A stretch of 18,564 nt of DNA from an uncultured Clostridia bacterium (GCA_937919155.1 CALFPM010000027.1:1-18564), one strand, 5' to 3'; positions 6,932 to 14,889 are shown, counted from the stretch's first letter. Numbers and translations are program-made. The notes: generated from the sequence alone by a model not told the origin.

Positions 6932-7775
6932 ATTTATCAAGTTTTTTCTTCATTTCTTCAAGCACGGAATAAGGAATTTTCATATTTCCCAGACCCGTGC
7001 CGATTGATATGTGCGGCTTCATTTTGGCATGAAAATCCGTGCCGCCCGATATCATAAGTCCCAATTCATCCGCCATATTCTGATATTTTCCCTGCATTTC
7101 GGGTGTATAATCAGTGTAATAACCCTCCAGACCGCAAAGCCCGTAGCCTTTCAGTTCAATCAGGAATTCACGAAGCTCGTCATCGGGCAATTTGGTCAGG
7201 TGAGGATGGGCAAGGAATGAGATTCCGCCGCATTTCGCAATAAGCTCCACGGCTTCGCGTGCAGTGAGCCTCTGTTTTTCGCAATAGGCATATTTACCCA
7301 CGGACATATATTTATCAAATCCCTCTTTGACGCTTTGGGTGTAGCCTTTATCCATCAGCACCCTCGCAAAATGAGCCCTGCCCACAAAATTATTGGGCGC
7401 AAGGGCGCGTACCTCTTCAAGAGTGATGTCAAATCCAAGCTCATTGAGCCTTTCGGTTGTCACATAGTTACGCTGAATTCTTAAGTCCACAACCTCTTTG
7501 AGCATTTGCTTAAGCTCGGGGTTATTGTAATCAATGAAATAGCCGAGAATATGGGTTTCAGTTTTGGAAATTACCGAAAACTCAATGGCAGGCACAACCT
7601 CAACGCCGATTTTTTCGCCCTCGGCAATGGCTTCCTCCAGACCGTCAACGGTATCGTGGTCGCTGAGCGCAATTGCCGCAAGTCCTGCTCTTTTCGCCTC
7701 GCGGACAACCTCGGCAGGAGTCATCGAACCATCGGATTTCAGAGAATGGGTATGCAAATCGATATATTTTTCCAT
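6930..7775 (-). CDS. PHP-domain phosphoesterase (RNase AM/TrpH-like)
   Basis: The 281-residue protein has the full set of PHP metal-site motifs: HTHS with His8 and His10, SDHDT (39-42 region), Glu65, His75, AHPH with His190 and His192, and GGTDFH with Asp247 and His249. Length and motif order match the stand-alone PHP proteins of the YciV/TrpH group, known as 3',5'-nucleotide phosphatases or 5'-3' exonucleases on short RNA. The exact substrate cannot be told from sequence. The start is ATG 7775 with only a weak ribosome site (TTGGTGATTTT). It is divergent from the potassium uptake genes and convergent with the RHH gene, and appears to be a single-gene transcript. Confidence 0.9.
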   Translation of the reverse strand: MEKYIDLHTHSLKSDGSMTPAEVVREAKRAGLAAIALSDHDTVDGLEEAIAEGEKIGVEVVPAIEFSVISKTETHILGYFIDYNNPELKQMLKEVVDLRIQRNYVTTERLNELGFDITLEEVRALAPNNFVGRAHFARVLMDKGYTQSVKEGFDKYMSVGKYAYCEKQRLTAREAVELIAKCGGISFLAHPHLTKLPDDELREFLIELKGYGLCGLEGYYTDYTPEMQGKYQNMADELGLMISGGTDFHAKMKPHISIGTGLGNMKIPYSVLEEMKKKLDK

Positions 7776-7790
7776 AAAATCACCAAAGAT

Positions 7791-7819
7791 ATTTTATCAC
7801 CTGACAAATATAAATTCAA
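7791..7819 (-). promoter_or_regulatory. Promoter of the PHP gene
   Basis: On the minus strand, TTGAAT (plus 7814-7819) and TAAAAT (plus 7791-7796) are 17 bases apart, about 16 bases upstream of the ATG, so the leader is very short. That matches the poor ribosome site. Confidence 0.5.
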
Positions 7820-7825
7820 GTATTA

Positions 7826-7854
7826 TTGAAAAACAGAGTTGAATATGATATTAT
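7826..7854 (+). promoter_or_regulatory. Promoter of the potassium uptake operon
   Basis: TTGAAA (7826-7831) and TATTAT (7849-7854) are 17 bases apart, with TG at 7846-7847 forming an extended -10. It lies 30 bases before the ATG of the channel gene. No riboswitch-like structure fits in this short leader. Confidence 0.6.
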
Positions 7855-7884
7855 TTATCTATCATTAACCCGTGAGGTTGCAAA

Positions 7885-9228
7885 ATGAAACTTAAACGAA
7901 AATTTTCACAGACAAGAATAATTGCACTGGGATTTCTGACCATAATCGCAATCGGCACTCTGCTGCTGATGCTTCCCGTTGCATCACAGAGCGGCGAAAG
8001 CGCAGGATTTGTGACCGCACTTTTCACGGCGATTTCCTCAAGCTGCGTAACGGGTCTTGTGGTTGCGGACACTGCAACAAACTGGACTCTTTTCGGTCAG
8101 ATAGTCATAATCTGCCTCATTCAGGTGGGCGGTCTCGGATTCATGACCATTGCAACCCTGTTTTCAATGCTTCTGAAAAAGAAAATGGGTCTGCGCGCCC
8201 GTGAGGTTATGGTTGAGAGCATCAACACCGAGCATATCGGCGGCATAATGAATCTGACAAGAAAAATCATTGCAGGCACGGCGATATTTGAGGGTGCGGG
8301 CGCACTTTTGCTTGCAACAAGGTTCATCCCCCGTTTCGGCTGGGCAAAAGGAATATGGTATTCCGTTTTCCATTCAATTTCCGCATTCTGCAACGCAGGC
8401 TTTGACCTGATGGGCGCCTATTACGGAGAATATAGTTCATTCGTTGGATTTTCAGACGATTGGGTGGTTATCCTCACTCTTTGCGCCCTTATCATAATCG
8501 GCGGCATCGGCTTCCTTGTGTGGGACGACATCAGCAAGAAAAAGCTGAAAATCAGGCGTTATCAGCTCCACACAAAAATCGTTCTGACCGTGACGGCAAT
8601 ACTGCTTATTATTCCTGCAATTCTTTTCTTCATATTTGAAAGAAACTTCACAAACGATGGCTTGGGATTCGGTCACAGCCTTCTGAACGCGGTTTTCGAT
8701 TCCGTTACCGCACGAACAGCAGGCATGAACTCAACAGACACAGCCGCCCTCGCTCCTGCAAGCAAAATTCTGACGGTGTTCCTTATGTTTATCGGCGGCT
8801 CCCCGGGCTCAACGGCAGGCGGTATCAAAACCACAACTCTTGCGGTTATTGCAATGTCAACATTCAACGGCATCACTCACAGACAGAGTCAGGGTATATT
8901 CGGCAGACGCCTTGAAAAAGACGCAATTCACAAGGCAAGCTCCGTTGTTTTCACAAATATGAGCCTTGCAATTTTCGGCATCATTGCACTCCTTGCAATT
9001 CAGCCGAGCCTTGACATCGGCGATGTTGTTTTTGAATGTGCCTCGGCAATCGGCACGGTTGGTATGACAACAGGCATCACCCGTGACCTTGCAACGGCAT
9101 CAAAGCTGATTGTGGCATTCCTTATGTTCTGCGGCAGAGTCGGCAGCGTTTCATTTGCCCTTGCGCTGATGGAAAAGAAAGCCGCTCCTCCCGTTAAAAA
9201 CCCCAGAGAAAAAATTACGATAGGATAG
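7885..9228 (+). CDS. KtrB/TrkH-type potassium uptake membrane subunit
   Basis: The 447-residue integral membrane protein carries the four M1-P-M2 repeats of the SKT superfamily. The selectivity-filter glycines are visible as SSSCVTGLVV (Gly57), SAFCNAGFDL (Gly172), TARTAGMNS (Gly280) and AIGTVGMTTG (Gly393). The segment GSPGSTAGGIKTTT (305-318) is the usual strongly conserved stretch in repeat four. It moves K+ (often with Na+) into the cell, gated by the RCK subunit encoded just downstream. The length is closer to KtrB than to E. coli TrkH. The start ATG 7885 has GAGGT 7 bases upstream. The partner gene begins within a dozen bases of the stop. Confidence 0.93.
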   Translation: MKLKRKFSQTRIIALGFLTIIAIGTLLLMLPVASQSGESAGFVTALFTAISSSCVTGLVVADTATNWTLFGQIVIICLIQVGGLGFMTIATLFSMLLKKKMGLRAREVMVESINTEHIGGIMNLTRKIIAGTAIFEGAGALLLATRFIPRFGWAKGIWYSVFHSISAFCNAGFDLMGAYYGEYSSFVGFSDDWVVILTLCALIIIGGIGFLVWDDISKKKLKIRRYQLHTKIVLTVTAILLIIPAILFFIFERNFTNDGLGFGHSLLNAVFDSVTARTAGMNSTDTAALAPASKILTVFLMFIGGSPGSTAGGIKTTTLAVIAMSTFNGITHRQSQGIFGRRLEKDAIHKASSVVFTNMSLAIFGIIALLAIQPSLDIGDVVFECASAIGTVGMTTGITRDLATASKLIVAFLMFCGRVGSVSFALALMEKKAAPPVKNPREKITIG

Positions 9229-9238
9229 GATGAATATT

Positions 9239-9886
9239 ATGAAATCATTTCTTATTATAGGTATGGGTCATTTCGGCCATCATCTTTGCAGAAGTCTTGC
9301 CGAAACAGACTGTGAAATTATGATTGTTGACAAAGACGAAACCGCAATTGAGGACATGCTCCCTTATGTTGTCAGCGCAAAAATCGGTGATTGCACCAAC
9401 CTTGAAGTGCTGAAAACATTTGACATTCCCTCATTTGACACCTGCTTTGTATGCATCGGCGAAAACTTTCAGAACAGCCTTGAAATCACAAGCCTGCTGA
9501 AAGACGAATGTGGCGCAAAAAAGGTTATCAGCAAAGCGGACAGGGATATTCAGGAAAAATTCCTGCTCAAAAACGGTGCGGATGAAGTTATCTATCCCGA
9601 AAAGAATATGGCAGAGCGTTACGCCGTTACGGAAAGCAGCGAGCATATTTTCAACTTCATTGACCTTGGCAGTGATTATTCCATTTATGAAATTGATGTT
9701 CTGGACAGATGGGTCGGCAAAACCGTCAGGGAACTGAACTTCCGCGTCAAGTATAATCTCGTTGTGCTTGCAACCAAGAAAAACGGAGAGGTCAATCCCG
9801 TTATCAGCGGTGAAAGACGCTTTGAAAAAGACGAGCATCTCCTTGTTCTCGGCAAAGAAGAAGATGTTCACAAGGTCACGAAATAA
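9239..9886 (+). CDS. KtrA/TrkA-type RCK regulatory subunit
   Basis: The 215-residue cytoplasmic protein has an N-terminal Rossmann RCK_N domain with FLIIGMGHFG (Gly8, Gly10, Gly13) and acidic Asp31 at the end of the second strand, then an RCK_C domain (about 140-215; VGKTVRELNFRVKYNLVVLA). Such proteins form a ring under KtrB and gate it by binding ATP/ADP or NAD(H), and sometimes c-di-AMP through RCK_C. The start is taken as ATG 9239 because AGGATAGG lies 9 bases upstream and MKSFLIIGMG is the typical start of the family. The in-frame ATG at 9230 is the alternative. Translation follows the channel gene almost directly. Confidence 0.92.
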   Translation: MKSFLIIGMGHFGHHLCRSLAETDCEIMIVDKDETAIEDMLPYVVSAKIGDCTNLEVLKTFDIPSFDTCFVCIGENFQNSLEITSLLKDECGAKKVISKADRDIQEKFLLKNGADEVIYPEKNMAERYAVTESSEHIFNFIDLGSDYSIYEIDVLDRWVGKTVRELNFRVKYNLVVLATKKNGEVNPVISGERRFEKDEHLLVLGKEEDVHKVTK

Positions 9887-9888
9887 TG

Positions 9889-9917
9889 TTGACAAACTTA
9901 TATTAATAATGTAAAAT
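9889..9917 (+). promoter_or_regulatory. Promoter of the P-loop kinase gene
   Basis: A perfect TTGACA (9889-9894) and TAAAAT (9912-9917) are 17 bases apart, right after the KtrA stop. No terminator is visible between the two, so read-through from the potassium operon is possible too. Confidence 0.65.
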
Positions 9918-9948
9918 TTAATCAATAAATTTTTTGGAGGTAATTATT

Positions 9949-10512
9949 ATGGTTTTAGCTGCTGTCGGCAAAAACGGCACAGGCAAGGATTTCTTCCTTG
10001 AATATGTTGCAAAGACTTATGACTTCCCCATGATTTCAATCGGTGACGTTGTAAGAGAACTCGCTGCTCAGGACGGTCTTGAGCTCACCCGTGACAATCT
10101 TCATGCAACATCAAAGAAGTATATGGCTGCAAACGGTCAGACCTTCTTCCCCGAGATGATTGTTAAGAAGATTAAGGAATCAGACAGCCCCAACTTCCTT
10201 GTTTCGGGCATCCGTCCTCCCTCAGATATCGAAGTTTTCAAGAAGGCATTCGGCGACAAGTTCGTTCTTGTTGACGTTGTTATCAGCGATGACGAAGTCC
10301 GTTATCAGAGAATGCTTGCAAGAGGCTCAGAGAGAGACGGCAAGAGCATTGAAAAGCTCCGTGAAAACGACCTTCACGAAGAGGAAATCTTCCACACAAG
10401 CGAAAGCGAGAAAATGGCTGACTACATCATGAAGAACGATGGAACAGTTGATGATTTCTACGCAGGCGTTAAGGATTTCTACGACAACTATCTCAAGGCA
10501 AAGCTTGACTGA
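9949..10512 (+). CDS. P-loop kinase, nucleotide/dephospho-CoA kinase-like
   Basis: The 187-residue protein opens with a P-loop AVGKNGTGKD (residues 5-14). ISIGDVVREL is like the substrate-binding segment of adenylate and dephospho-CoA kinases, ARGSERDGK is like a short lid, and ADYIMKNDGTVDDF is a C-terminal segment typical of dephospho-CoA kinase relatives. It should transfer phosphate from ATP to a nucleotide-like or small metabolite, but the acceptor cannot be named. The start is ATG 9949, with GGAGG 8 bases upstream; an in-frame TTG at 9934 would overlap the ribosome site. It has its own promoter and terminator, so it is probably monocistronic. Codon choice (CTT, AAG, GAC, GTT) suggests good expression. 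Confidence 0.75.
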   Translation: MVLAAVGKNGTGKDFFLEYVAKTYDFPMISIGDVVRELAAQDGLELTRDNLHATSKKYMAANGQTFFPEMIVKKIKESDSPNFLVSGIRPPSDIEVFKKAFGDKFVLVDVVISDDEVRYQRMLARGSERDGKSIEKLRENDLHEEEIFHTSESEKMADYIMKNDGTVDDFYAGVKDFYDNYLKAKLD

Positions 10513-10525
10513 TTATAAAAAAATT

Positions 10526-10560
10526 ATGCACCTGTCAGAACGACAGGTGCATTTTTGTTT
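10526..10560. terminator. Bidirectional terminator between kinase and propeller-protein genes
   Basis: An 11-bp stem, ATGCACCTGTC (10526-10536) with GACAGGTGCAT (10542-10552), has an AGAAC loop and is followed by TTTTGTTT. In reverse it is followed by AATTTTTTTATAAT, so it serves both converging genes. Confidence 0.88.
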
Positions 10561-12091
10561 AATTTATCTGATATTCTGCGATGTATCCCATATATATTTC
10601 GGGACTGTTGAAGTTAAGTTCTTCAAAATCAATGTCAAGAGATTGGGTTTTGCCCATTACATAAACAGTGCCGTTTGTTGTGCTGACAAGGCATTCCGCC
10701 ATATCTTCTCCCGAGCCTGCCTGAGTGAACGTCTTCACCGTGGAACCCTTTGAATTGATGAAGCTCACAAAGCCGTCATGGAATCCTTCGTTGCCCACAC
10801 TTGAAAACGCACTGTTATAAGACTCCGTGTGACCGACAACGGCAAAGCCGCCGTTTGTGCTTATGATATCTGTAATGAAATCATTCTCAAAGCCTGAAAC
10901 AATGTTTGTCCATTGGCGTTCACCTGCTGAATTGAAGCCGAAAACAAGGGCATCAATGCTGCCGTAATTGTGAATATCGCTGAGAGTGCCGTCAGGAAAC
11001 GGCGAGGGAACAAGCTCATAATAACCTGCAACAACGCAGCCGCCCTTGCCGTCAGGCGCAACGGATGCAAACTCGTCTCTGCCTGATGAGGATATCATAT
11101 AGTCCCACTGCTTTTCACCCTGACTGTTGAATTTAAGCACAAGGGTGTCGGAATAGCCGCCAAAATTGCCGTAATTTTCAAAATCTCCTGTTTTTGCCGA
11201 TGTGATACAGGTTGCAAAAACATTGCCGTTATCATCCGCGGCAATTCCGCCGATGGTCGATGCAGCATTGCCGTGGAAATCGGTCTGCCAAAGAACATTG
11301 AGGTCGGAATCAAAGCTCATTATGATTGCGTTATCACCGTCAAGGTGAGCAAAATCACCGTTGCGCGAATATGATTTGCCTCCCACAACAAAGCCGCTGC
11401 CCGTTGAATCAACGCAGTTGAACATATCCGTATTCTTGCCGCCGAAAGATTTGCGGGTATTCAGATAACCTGTTGAAGAAAGCTTAAGCACAAACGCATC
11501 CACGGTGTCCGCCGACTCGGAATTGGCGGAATAATCAGTTGCCTGAGTGTAACCGACAACAATAATCGCTCCGTTATCCAGAACACAAACATCCGTCAAA
11601 GTAATTGAACCGCTTGTGCTTGCAAAGGTTTTCAGCCATACAAGTGTGCCGGAGCTGCCGAATTTTGCCACAAAGCCATAGGGAGATTTCCATGTTTTCT
11701 GATATTGAGATGCAAAAGCGCCGTCACGGGAAGAAGTTATTCCGCAAATCACGAATCCGCCGTCCGGAGTGGGAGCGGTGCCGTTGATAATATCATCGCC
11801 GCTGCCGCCGAAAAGCTCCAACGAAGTCTGCCTTGCATTGAGAATTTCGGTGCTTGGTCCCGTCTTCTTTGTTGTTGACGCCGTTGTGCTTGCCGTTGAC
11901 GAGGGTTTTGTGGTGGTTGGCTTCGGCGGTTTTCTTTTGGTTGTGCTTTCTTCGGTGCAGCAGGCAAAGGGGCAGGTTTCCGTATCAAAGACATCGTCTT
12001 TGCCCAGTCGGTTGCTCAATGTGTTGAAAGCAACCGCAAAAACGAGAAACAATGAGCAGAAAAATTGGCAAAATATATTGCAACTACACAT
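10559..12091 (-). CDS. Exported protein with Ser/Thr-rich linker and about seven propeller-like repeats
   Basis: The 510-residue protein has a hydrophobic N-terminus (residues about 5-25; likely signal or anchor, though lacking early Lys/Arg and carrying several Cys), an acidic Cys-containing segment (31-49), a low-complexity Thr/Ser/Lys/Pro linker (50-80), then a repeated domain to the end. About seven units of 50-65 residues share the pattern GGxxxD - x6-10 - GGFVVxGxTxSxxGDF - DAxVxKFxSxGxxxWxxxF. Examples are GGFVICGITSSRDGAF, SGFVVGGKSYSRNGDF, GGCVVAGYYE and GGFAVVGHTESYNSAF. This fits a beta-propeller of the SBBP or delta-60 style. No catalytic motif is seen, so binding or adhesion is a guess. 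The start ATG 12091 has AGGAGG 7 bases upstream, and it has its own promoter and terminator. Confidence 0.8.
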   Translation of the reverse strand: MCSCNIFCQFFCSLFLVFAVAFNTLSNRLGKDDVFDTETCPFACCTEESTTKRKPPKPTTTKPSSTASTTASTTKKTGPSTEILNARQTSLELFGGSGDDIINGTAPTPDGGFVICGITSSRDGAFASQYQKTWKSPYGFVAKFGSSGTLVWLKTFASTSGSITLTDVCVLDNGAIIVVGYTQATDYSANSESADTVDAFVLKLSSTGYLNTRKSFGGKNTDMFNCVDSTGSGFVVGGKSYSRNGDFAHLDGDNAIIMSFDSDLNVLWQTDFHGNAASTIGGIAADDNGNVFATCITSAKTGDFENYGNFGGYSDTLVLKFNSQGEKQWDYMISSSGRDEFASVAPDGKGGCVVAGYYELVPSPFPDGTLSDIHNYGSIDALVFGFNSAGERQWTNIVSGFENDFITDIISTNGGFAVVGHTESYNSAFSSVGNEGFHDGFVSFINSKGSTVKTFTQAGSGEDMAECLVSTTNGTVYVMGKTQSLDIDFEELNFNSPEIYMGYIAEYQIN

Positions 12092-12126
12092 ATCACAACC
12101 TCCTTTTACACAGTTTTACATCATAA

Positions 12127-12155
12127 ATTATATCATAATCGCAAATAAAAAGCAA
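12127..12155 (-). promoter_or_regulatory. Promoter of the propeller-protein gene
   Basis: On the minus strand, TTGCTT (plus 12150-12155) and a perfect TATAAT (plus 12127-12132) are 17 bases apart. A TG one base before the -10 makes it an extended -10 promoter. The -35 overlaps the U tail of the terminator of the gene upstream. Confidence 0.6.
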
Positions 12156-12180
12156 TAGCCGGCATTTCTGCCGGCCATTG
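12144..12180 (-). terminator. Terminator of the isomerase/oxidoreductase operon
   Basis: On the minus strand GGCCGGCA-GAAA-TGCCGGC forms the core of an 11-bp stem (plus 12153-12180, one G-U pair) with a GAAA tetraloop, followed by TTGCTTTTTATTT. It begins 13 bases after the oxidoreductase stop. Confidence 0.85.
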
Positions 12181-12193
12181 AAAATACTGGGAT

Positions 12194-13333
12194 TTAGATT
12201 TCGGGGATTTCGATTTCGATTTCCCTGCCAAGCTCTGCTGAACGTGAAATACCGTCAATAATAGCCTGATTGTAGAGAATCTGGCTGCAGGGAACAGGTG
12301 CTTCGCCGTCTTCCTTAACAGCATCGATGAATGAACGGATTTTGATATCAAAGCAGTCAACATCGTTGTGCTTCATGGGAATGTATGTTTCAATCTGCTC
12401 GCCTGCAATCTCGTGGTAGATTACAAGAGGACCGCCGATGCTGCCGTTCCAGCACTCTGTTGAGGGAATTCTTACTGAACCCTTTGTGCCCATGATGATT
12501 GTGTCACCCGGTGTGTCAAGGTTCATTGCCCATGCGATTCTGAAGTCGAGGATGATGCCGCCTTCAAGACGGATGAAACCTGCAGCAAAGTCATCAACAC
12601 CGAAAACATCGTGGTGCTCATATGAGGGACTCTTGCCGAAGAAATCTGACTTATAGCCTGATACGGTGAGGGGCTTAGGATAGCCGATTGAGTTGAGAAC
12701 CATATCAAGTGAGTAGCAACCGATATCGCCAAGAGCGCCGATACCTGCTGTTTCTTTTTCGATGAATGATGTGCCGAAGGGAGTGGGAATGCCTCTTCTT
12801 CTGCCGCCGCCTGTCTGGATGTAATAAATCTTGCCAAGCTCGCCGCTCTGAACAACCTTCTTAAGCATCTTCATGTTCTCATCGAAACGGGGCTGGAAGC
12901 CGATTGAAAGAACTGCATTGCTTGCCTTCTCAGCCTTGCAGATTGCAACTGCCTCTTCGAGAGTAACGCACATGGGCTTCTCGAGAAGAACGCTTACGTT
13001 ATGCTCAAGAGCATAGATAGTACACTCAGCGTGAGTTGCGTTGTAAGTACAAACGCTTACTGCATCGCATTCGCCTGCATCAATAAGTTCCTTGTGGCTG
13101 GGATAATACTTTGCGCCTTCAACGCCGTATCTCTCGCAGAATGCCTCTGCCTTGCCGGGAACAAGGTCTGCAGCTGCAACGATTTCAACATCGGGGCATT
13201 TCTGATATGCCTTAACGTGAGCCTCTGCAATCCAACCTGTGCCGATGATACCAACCTTGATTTTCTTGCTGTAATCTCTGACTTTTTCGTCAGCGGGAGC
13301 ATCTTTGAACTTATCAAGAATATTTTCTGCCAT
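12194..13333 (-). CDS. Gfo/Idh/MocA-family NAD(P)-dependent oxidoreductase
   Basis: The 379-residue protein has an N-terminal Rossmann domain with VGIIGTGWIAEAH (Gly28, Gly31, Gly33), the family's EKP motif with Lys119 (LLEKPMCVT) and the segment GDIGCYSLDM (202-211). In that last segment the His common in DxGxH is Tyr207. These enzymes oxidise or reduce a sugar, polyol or their derivatives with NAD(P)H. The start is ATG 13333, with GAGGT upstream; a longer in-frame start would include the ribosome site. It lies 23 bases after the stop of a sugar isomerase/epimerase gene, so the pair forms an operon that probably handles a keto-sugar or inositol-like compound. The substrate is unknown. Confidence 0.92.
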   Translation of the reverse strand: MAENILDKFKDAPADEKVRDYSKKIKVGIIGTGWIAEAHVKAYQKCPDVEIVAAADLVPGKAEAFCERYGVEGAKYYPSHKELIDAGECDAVSVCTYNATHAECTIYALEHNVSVLLEKPMCVTLEEAVAICKAEKASNAVLSIGFQPRFDENMKMLKKVVQSGELGKIYYIQTGGGRRRGIPTPFGTSFIEKETAGIGALGDIGCYSLDMVLNSIGYPKPLTVSGYKSDFFGKSPSYEHHDVFGVDDFAAGFIRLEGGIILDFRIAWAMNLDTPGDTIIMGTKGSVRIPSTECWNGSIGGPLVIYHEIAGEQIETYIPMKHNDVDCFDIKIRSFIDAVKEDGEAPVPCSQILYNQAIIDGISRSAELGREIEIEIPEI

Positions 13334-13356
13334 AATTATTACCTCGTTTTCATTTA

Positions 13357-14184
13357 TTACCAACCGAGAGTCTTGAGATACTCGCGGCTGAGAGTTACTG
13401 AATTAAGGGGTGTGTCACCCTTTGCGGGGCTGTCCTGCTCAACAACAACCCACTGTGCGCCAACCTTTTCGCAAGCGCCGAGAATTGCAGGGATATCCTG
13501 CATGCCGTGACCTACGGGCATAAAGGTGAATGCATCTTCATCCTCTTTCTCTGCGCCCTCATCCTCAATGCCGATAAGCTCATAGAGCTTGCCCTGCTTG
13601 CCTTCTGTTTTCTTGAAATCCTTGAGGTGAACAACAGGTGATCTGCCGTCATACTTTTCAATGTATTCAGCAGGATTAACGCCTGCAACATTTACCCAGC
13701 AGGTGTCAATTTCTGTTTTGAGAAGGTCTTCGGGAACGGTTGAATAAAGCACGTCAAGTGCGTATTCCTCGCCGATTTTAACAAATTCAAAGTCGTGGTT
13801 ATGATAAAGAAGCTGAATGCCCATTGCCTTTGCGGCTTCGCCGATTTTGCGGATGCCTGCAACGGTTGCCTCAAAGCCTTCAGTGCCGGGTCTGCATTCC
13901 TCGGTGAGATAGGGAACAACAACATACTTGCAGCCAATCTTCACATAGTCTGCAAGCACTGCTTCGGGGTTATCGAGCATATCATAATAGGGAACATGAG
14001 CCGAAATGGGAACAATGCCGATTTCCTCGCAGAAAGCCTTGATTTCTTCGGGATTCTGACCGAAAAGGCCTGCAAACTCAACGCCGTCATAGCCGATTTC
14101 TTTCATTTTTCTGATAGTGCCGTAAAAATCCTTTTCCATTTCATCCCTGACGGAATAGAGCTGGACTGCCACGGGAAGCTTCAT
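13357..14184 (-). CDS. Sugar phosphate isomerase/epimerase-like TIM-barrel protein
   Basis: The 275-residue protein belongs to the AP endonuclease family 2 / xylose-isomerase-like TIM-barrel group (IolE/IolI/tagatose-epimerase type). It opens with VAVQLYSVRDEMEKDF. Later come LYHNHDFEF, ETEIDTC-like KTEIDTCWVNVAGVNP, VVHLKDFK and the last strand WVVVEQDSP, which together provide the usual Glu/His/Asp metal ligands. These enzymes isomerise, epimerise or dehydrate sugars and inosose. The start is ATG 14184 with AGGAGTG 9 bases before it. It is the first gene of an operon with a Gfo/Idh/MocA oxidoreductase, a pairing common in sugar or inositol breakdown clusters. No transporter or regulator is beside it, so the substrate cannot be set. 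Confidence 0.9.
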   Translation of the reverse strand: MKLPVAVQLYSVRDEMEKDFYGTIRKMKEIGYDGVEFAGLFGQNPEEIKAFCEEIGIVPISAHVPYYDMLDNPEAVLADYVKIGCKYVVVPYLTEECRPGTEGFEATVAGIRKIGEAAKAMGIQLLYHNHDFEFVKIGEEYALDVLYSTVPEDLLKTEIDTCWVNVAGVNPAEYIEKYDGRSPVVHLKDFKKTEGKQGKLYELIGIEDEGAEKEDEDAFTFMPVGHGMQDIPAILGACEKVGAQWVVVEQDSPAKGDTPLNSVTLSREYLKTLGW

Positions 14185-14221
14185 AACTGGAATCACTCCT
14201 AAAAAATTTTTTACACCAGAT

Positions 14222-14250
14222 ATAGTATCATAAATTATCTGCTGATACAA
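14222..14250 (-). promoter_or_regulatory. Promoter of the isomerase/oxidoreductase operon
   Basis: On the minus strand, TTGTAT (plus 14245-14250) and TACTAT (plus 14222-14227) are 17 bases apart, 37 bases before the ATG. No terminator separates it from the C_GCAxxG_C_C gene upstream, so read-through may add to it. Confidence 0.5.
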
Positions 14251-14264
14251 GTGGATTTTATAAA

Positions 14265-14714
14265 TTATTCTTTGCTTTCGAGATATTTTTCGGCAATTGA
14301 AGCCGCACAGTGAACAAGCTCCGAGCAGGGGCGCTTTTTGTAATATTCCTTTGTTCTGTCCTCAGGCACGGGAACGGAAGTTTTTTCCTCAAGTCCGAGA
14401 AGCTCACGGCAGATAATCGAACCGTTTTCCGCTCTGAAATCATTCGCCGCTTTCTGAACAAGGGCATACAGAGCTGCCTTTTCGTCTTTGTTATTCGGGT
14501 CTGCGCAGGCAAATTTCTCTGACAGCACCATTATCATTCCGCTGACGGCACCGCAGACCTCTCTCATCCTGCCCATTCCGCCGCCGAAGCCTGCGGAAAG
14601 GCGCATTGCAAGCTCTTTATCAATATCAATTTCATCTGCAAAAGCACAGAAAACCGCCTGACAGCAGTTACATCCGCTTCCAAAAAGTTCTTTTGCCTCA
14701 TCAGCTTTGCTCAT
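14265..14714 (-). CDS. C_GCAxxG_C_C family redox-type protein
   Basis: The 149-residue protein matches the clostridial C_GCAxxG_C_C family. SGCNCCQAVFCAF holds Cys15, Cys17, Cys18 and Cys23. Then come FGGGMGRMREVCGAVSG (Cys54), CREL (Cys102) and RPCSELVHCAA (Cys130, Cys136). The conserved Cys set suggests a metal or redox centre; no reaction is known with confidence for the family. There is no signal peptide. The start ATG 14714 has AAAGGGG upstream. It is 80 bases before the isomerase ATG and on the same strand, so it may be partly co-transcribed, though a separate promoter lies between them. Confidence 0.88.
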   Translation of the reverse strand: MSKADEAKELFGSGCNCCQAVFCAFADEIDIDKELAMRLSAGFGGGMGRMREVCGAVSGMIMVLSEKFACADPNNKDEKAALYALVQKAANDFRAENGSIICRELLGLEEKTSVPVPEDRTKEYYKKRPCSELVHCAASIAEKYLESKE

Positions 14715-14742
14715 ATCAACAACCCCTTTCGATTATGTTTTT

Positions 14743-14771
14743 AATATAAATGATTGAGGAATAATTGTCAA
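14743..14771 (-). promoter_or_regulatory. Promoter of the C_GCAxxG_C_C gene
   Basis: On the minus strand a perfect TTGACA (plus 14766-14771) and TATATT (plus 14743-14748) are 17 bases apart, 28 bases upstream of the ATG. Confidence 0.65.
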
Positions 14772-14829
14772 CTCGATTATAAATTTAATAAAATGTTAAA
14801 AATTAGCTATTCCCTTTTTGCGAATGATG

Positions 14830-14838
14830 TGTTATAAT
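14830..14838 (+). promoter_or_regulatory. Extended -10 promoter of the secreted Fn3-like protein gene
   Basis: TGTTATAAT (14830-14838) combines TG with a perfect -10 box. The -35 region 17 bases upstream (TTCCCT) is poor, as is usual for extended -10 promoters. The leader to the ATG is about 45 bases. Confidence 0.5.
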
Positions 14839-14889
14839 GCGATGTGTAACTCCCCGAAAAGGGAAAAATATAAAACGGAGGATATGAAA

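Noticed and set aside
9431..9925. 164-codon minus-strand open frame
   Set aside because: It is antisense to the KtrA gene, whose RCK domains are certain. It has no ribosome site and no recognisable motif.
11769..12158. 129-codon plus-strand open frame
   Set aside because: It lies antisense to the low-complexity linker and N-terminus of the exported propeller protein, has Val/Leu runs expected from Thr/Ser-rich DNA read in reverse, and has no ribosome site.
13001..13510. 169-codon plus-strand open frame across the isomerase/oxidoreductase junction
   Set aside because: It is antisense to two well-recognised genes and Cys-rich by chance, with no ribosome site.
14817..14838. TTGCGA as a -35 box for the secreted protein gene
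   Set aside because: The spacing to TATAAT is only about 10 bases. An extended -10 promoter explains the site better.
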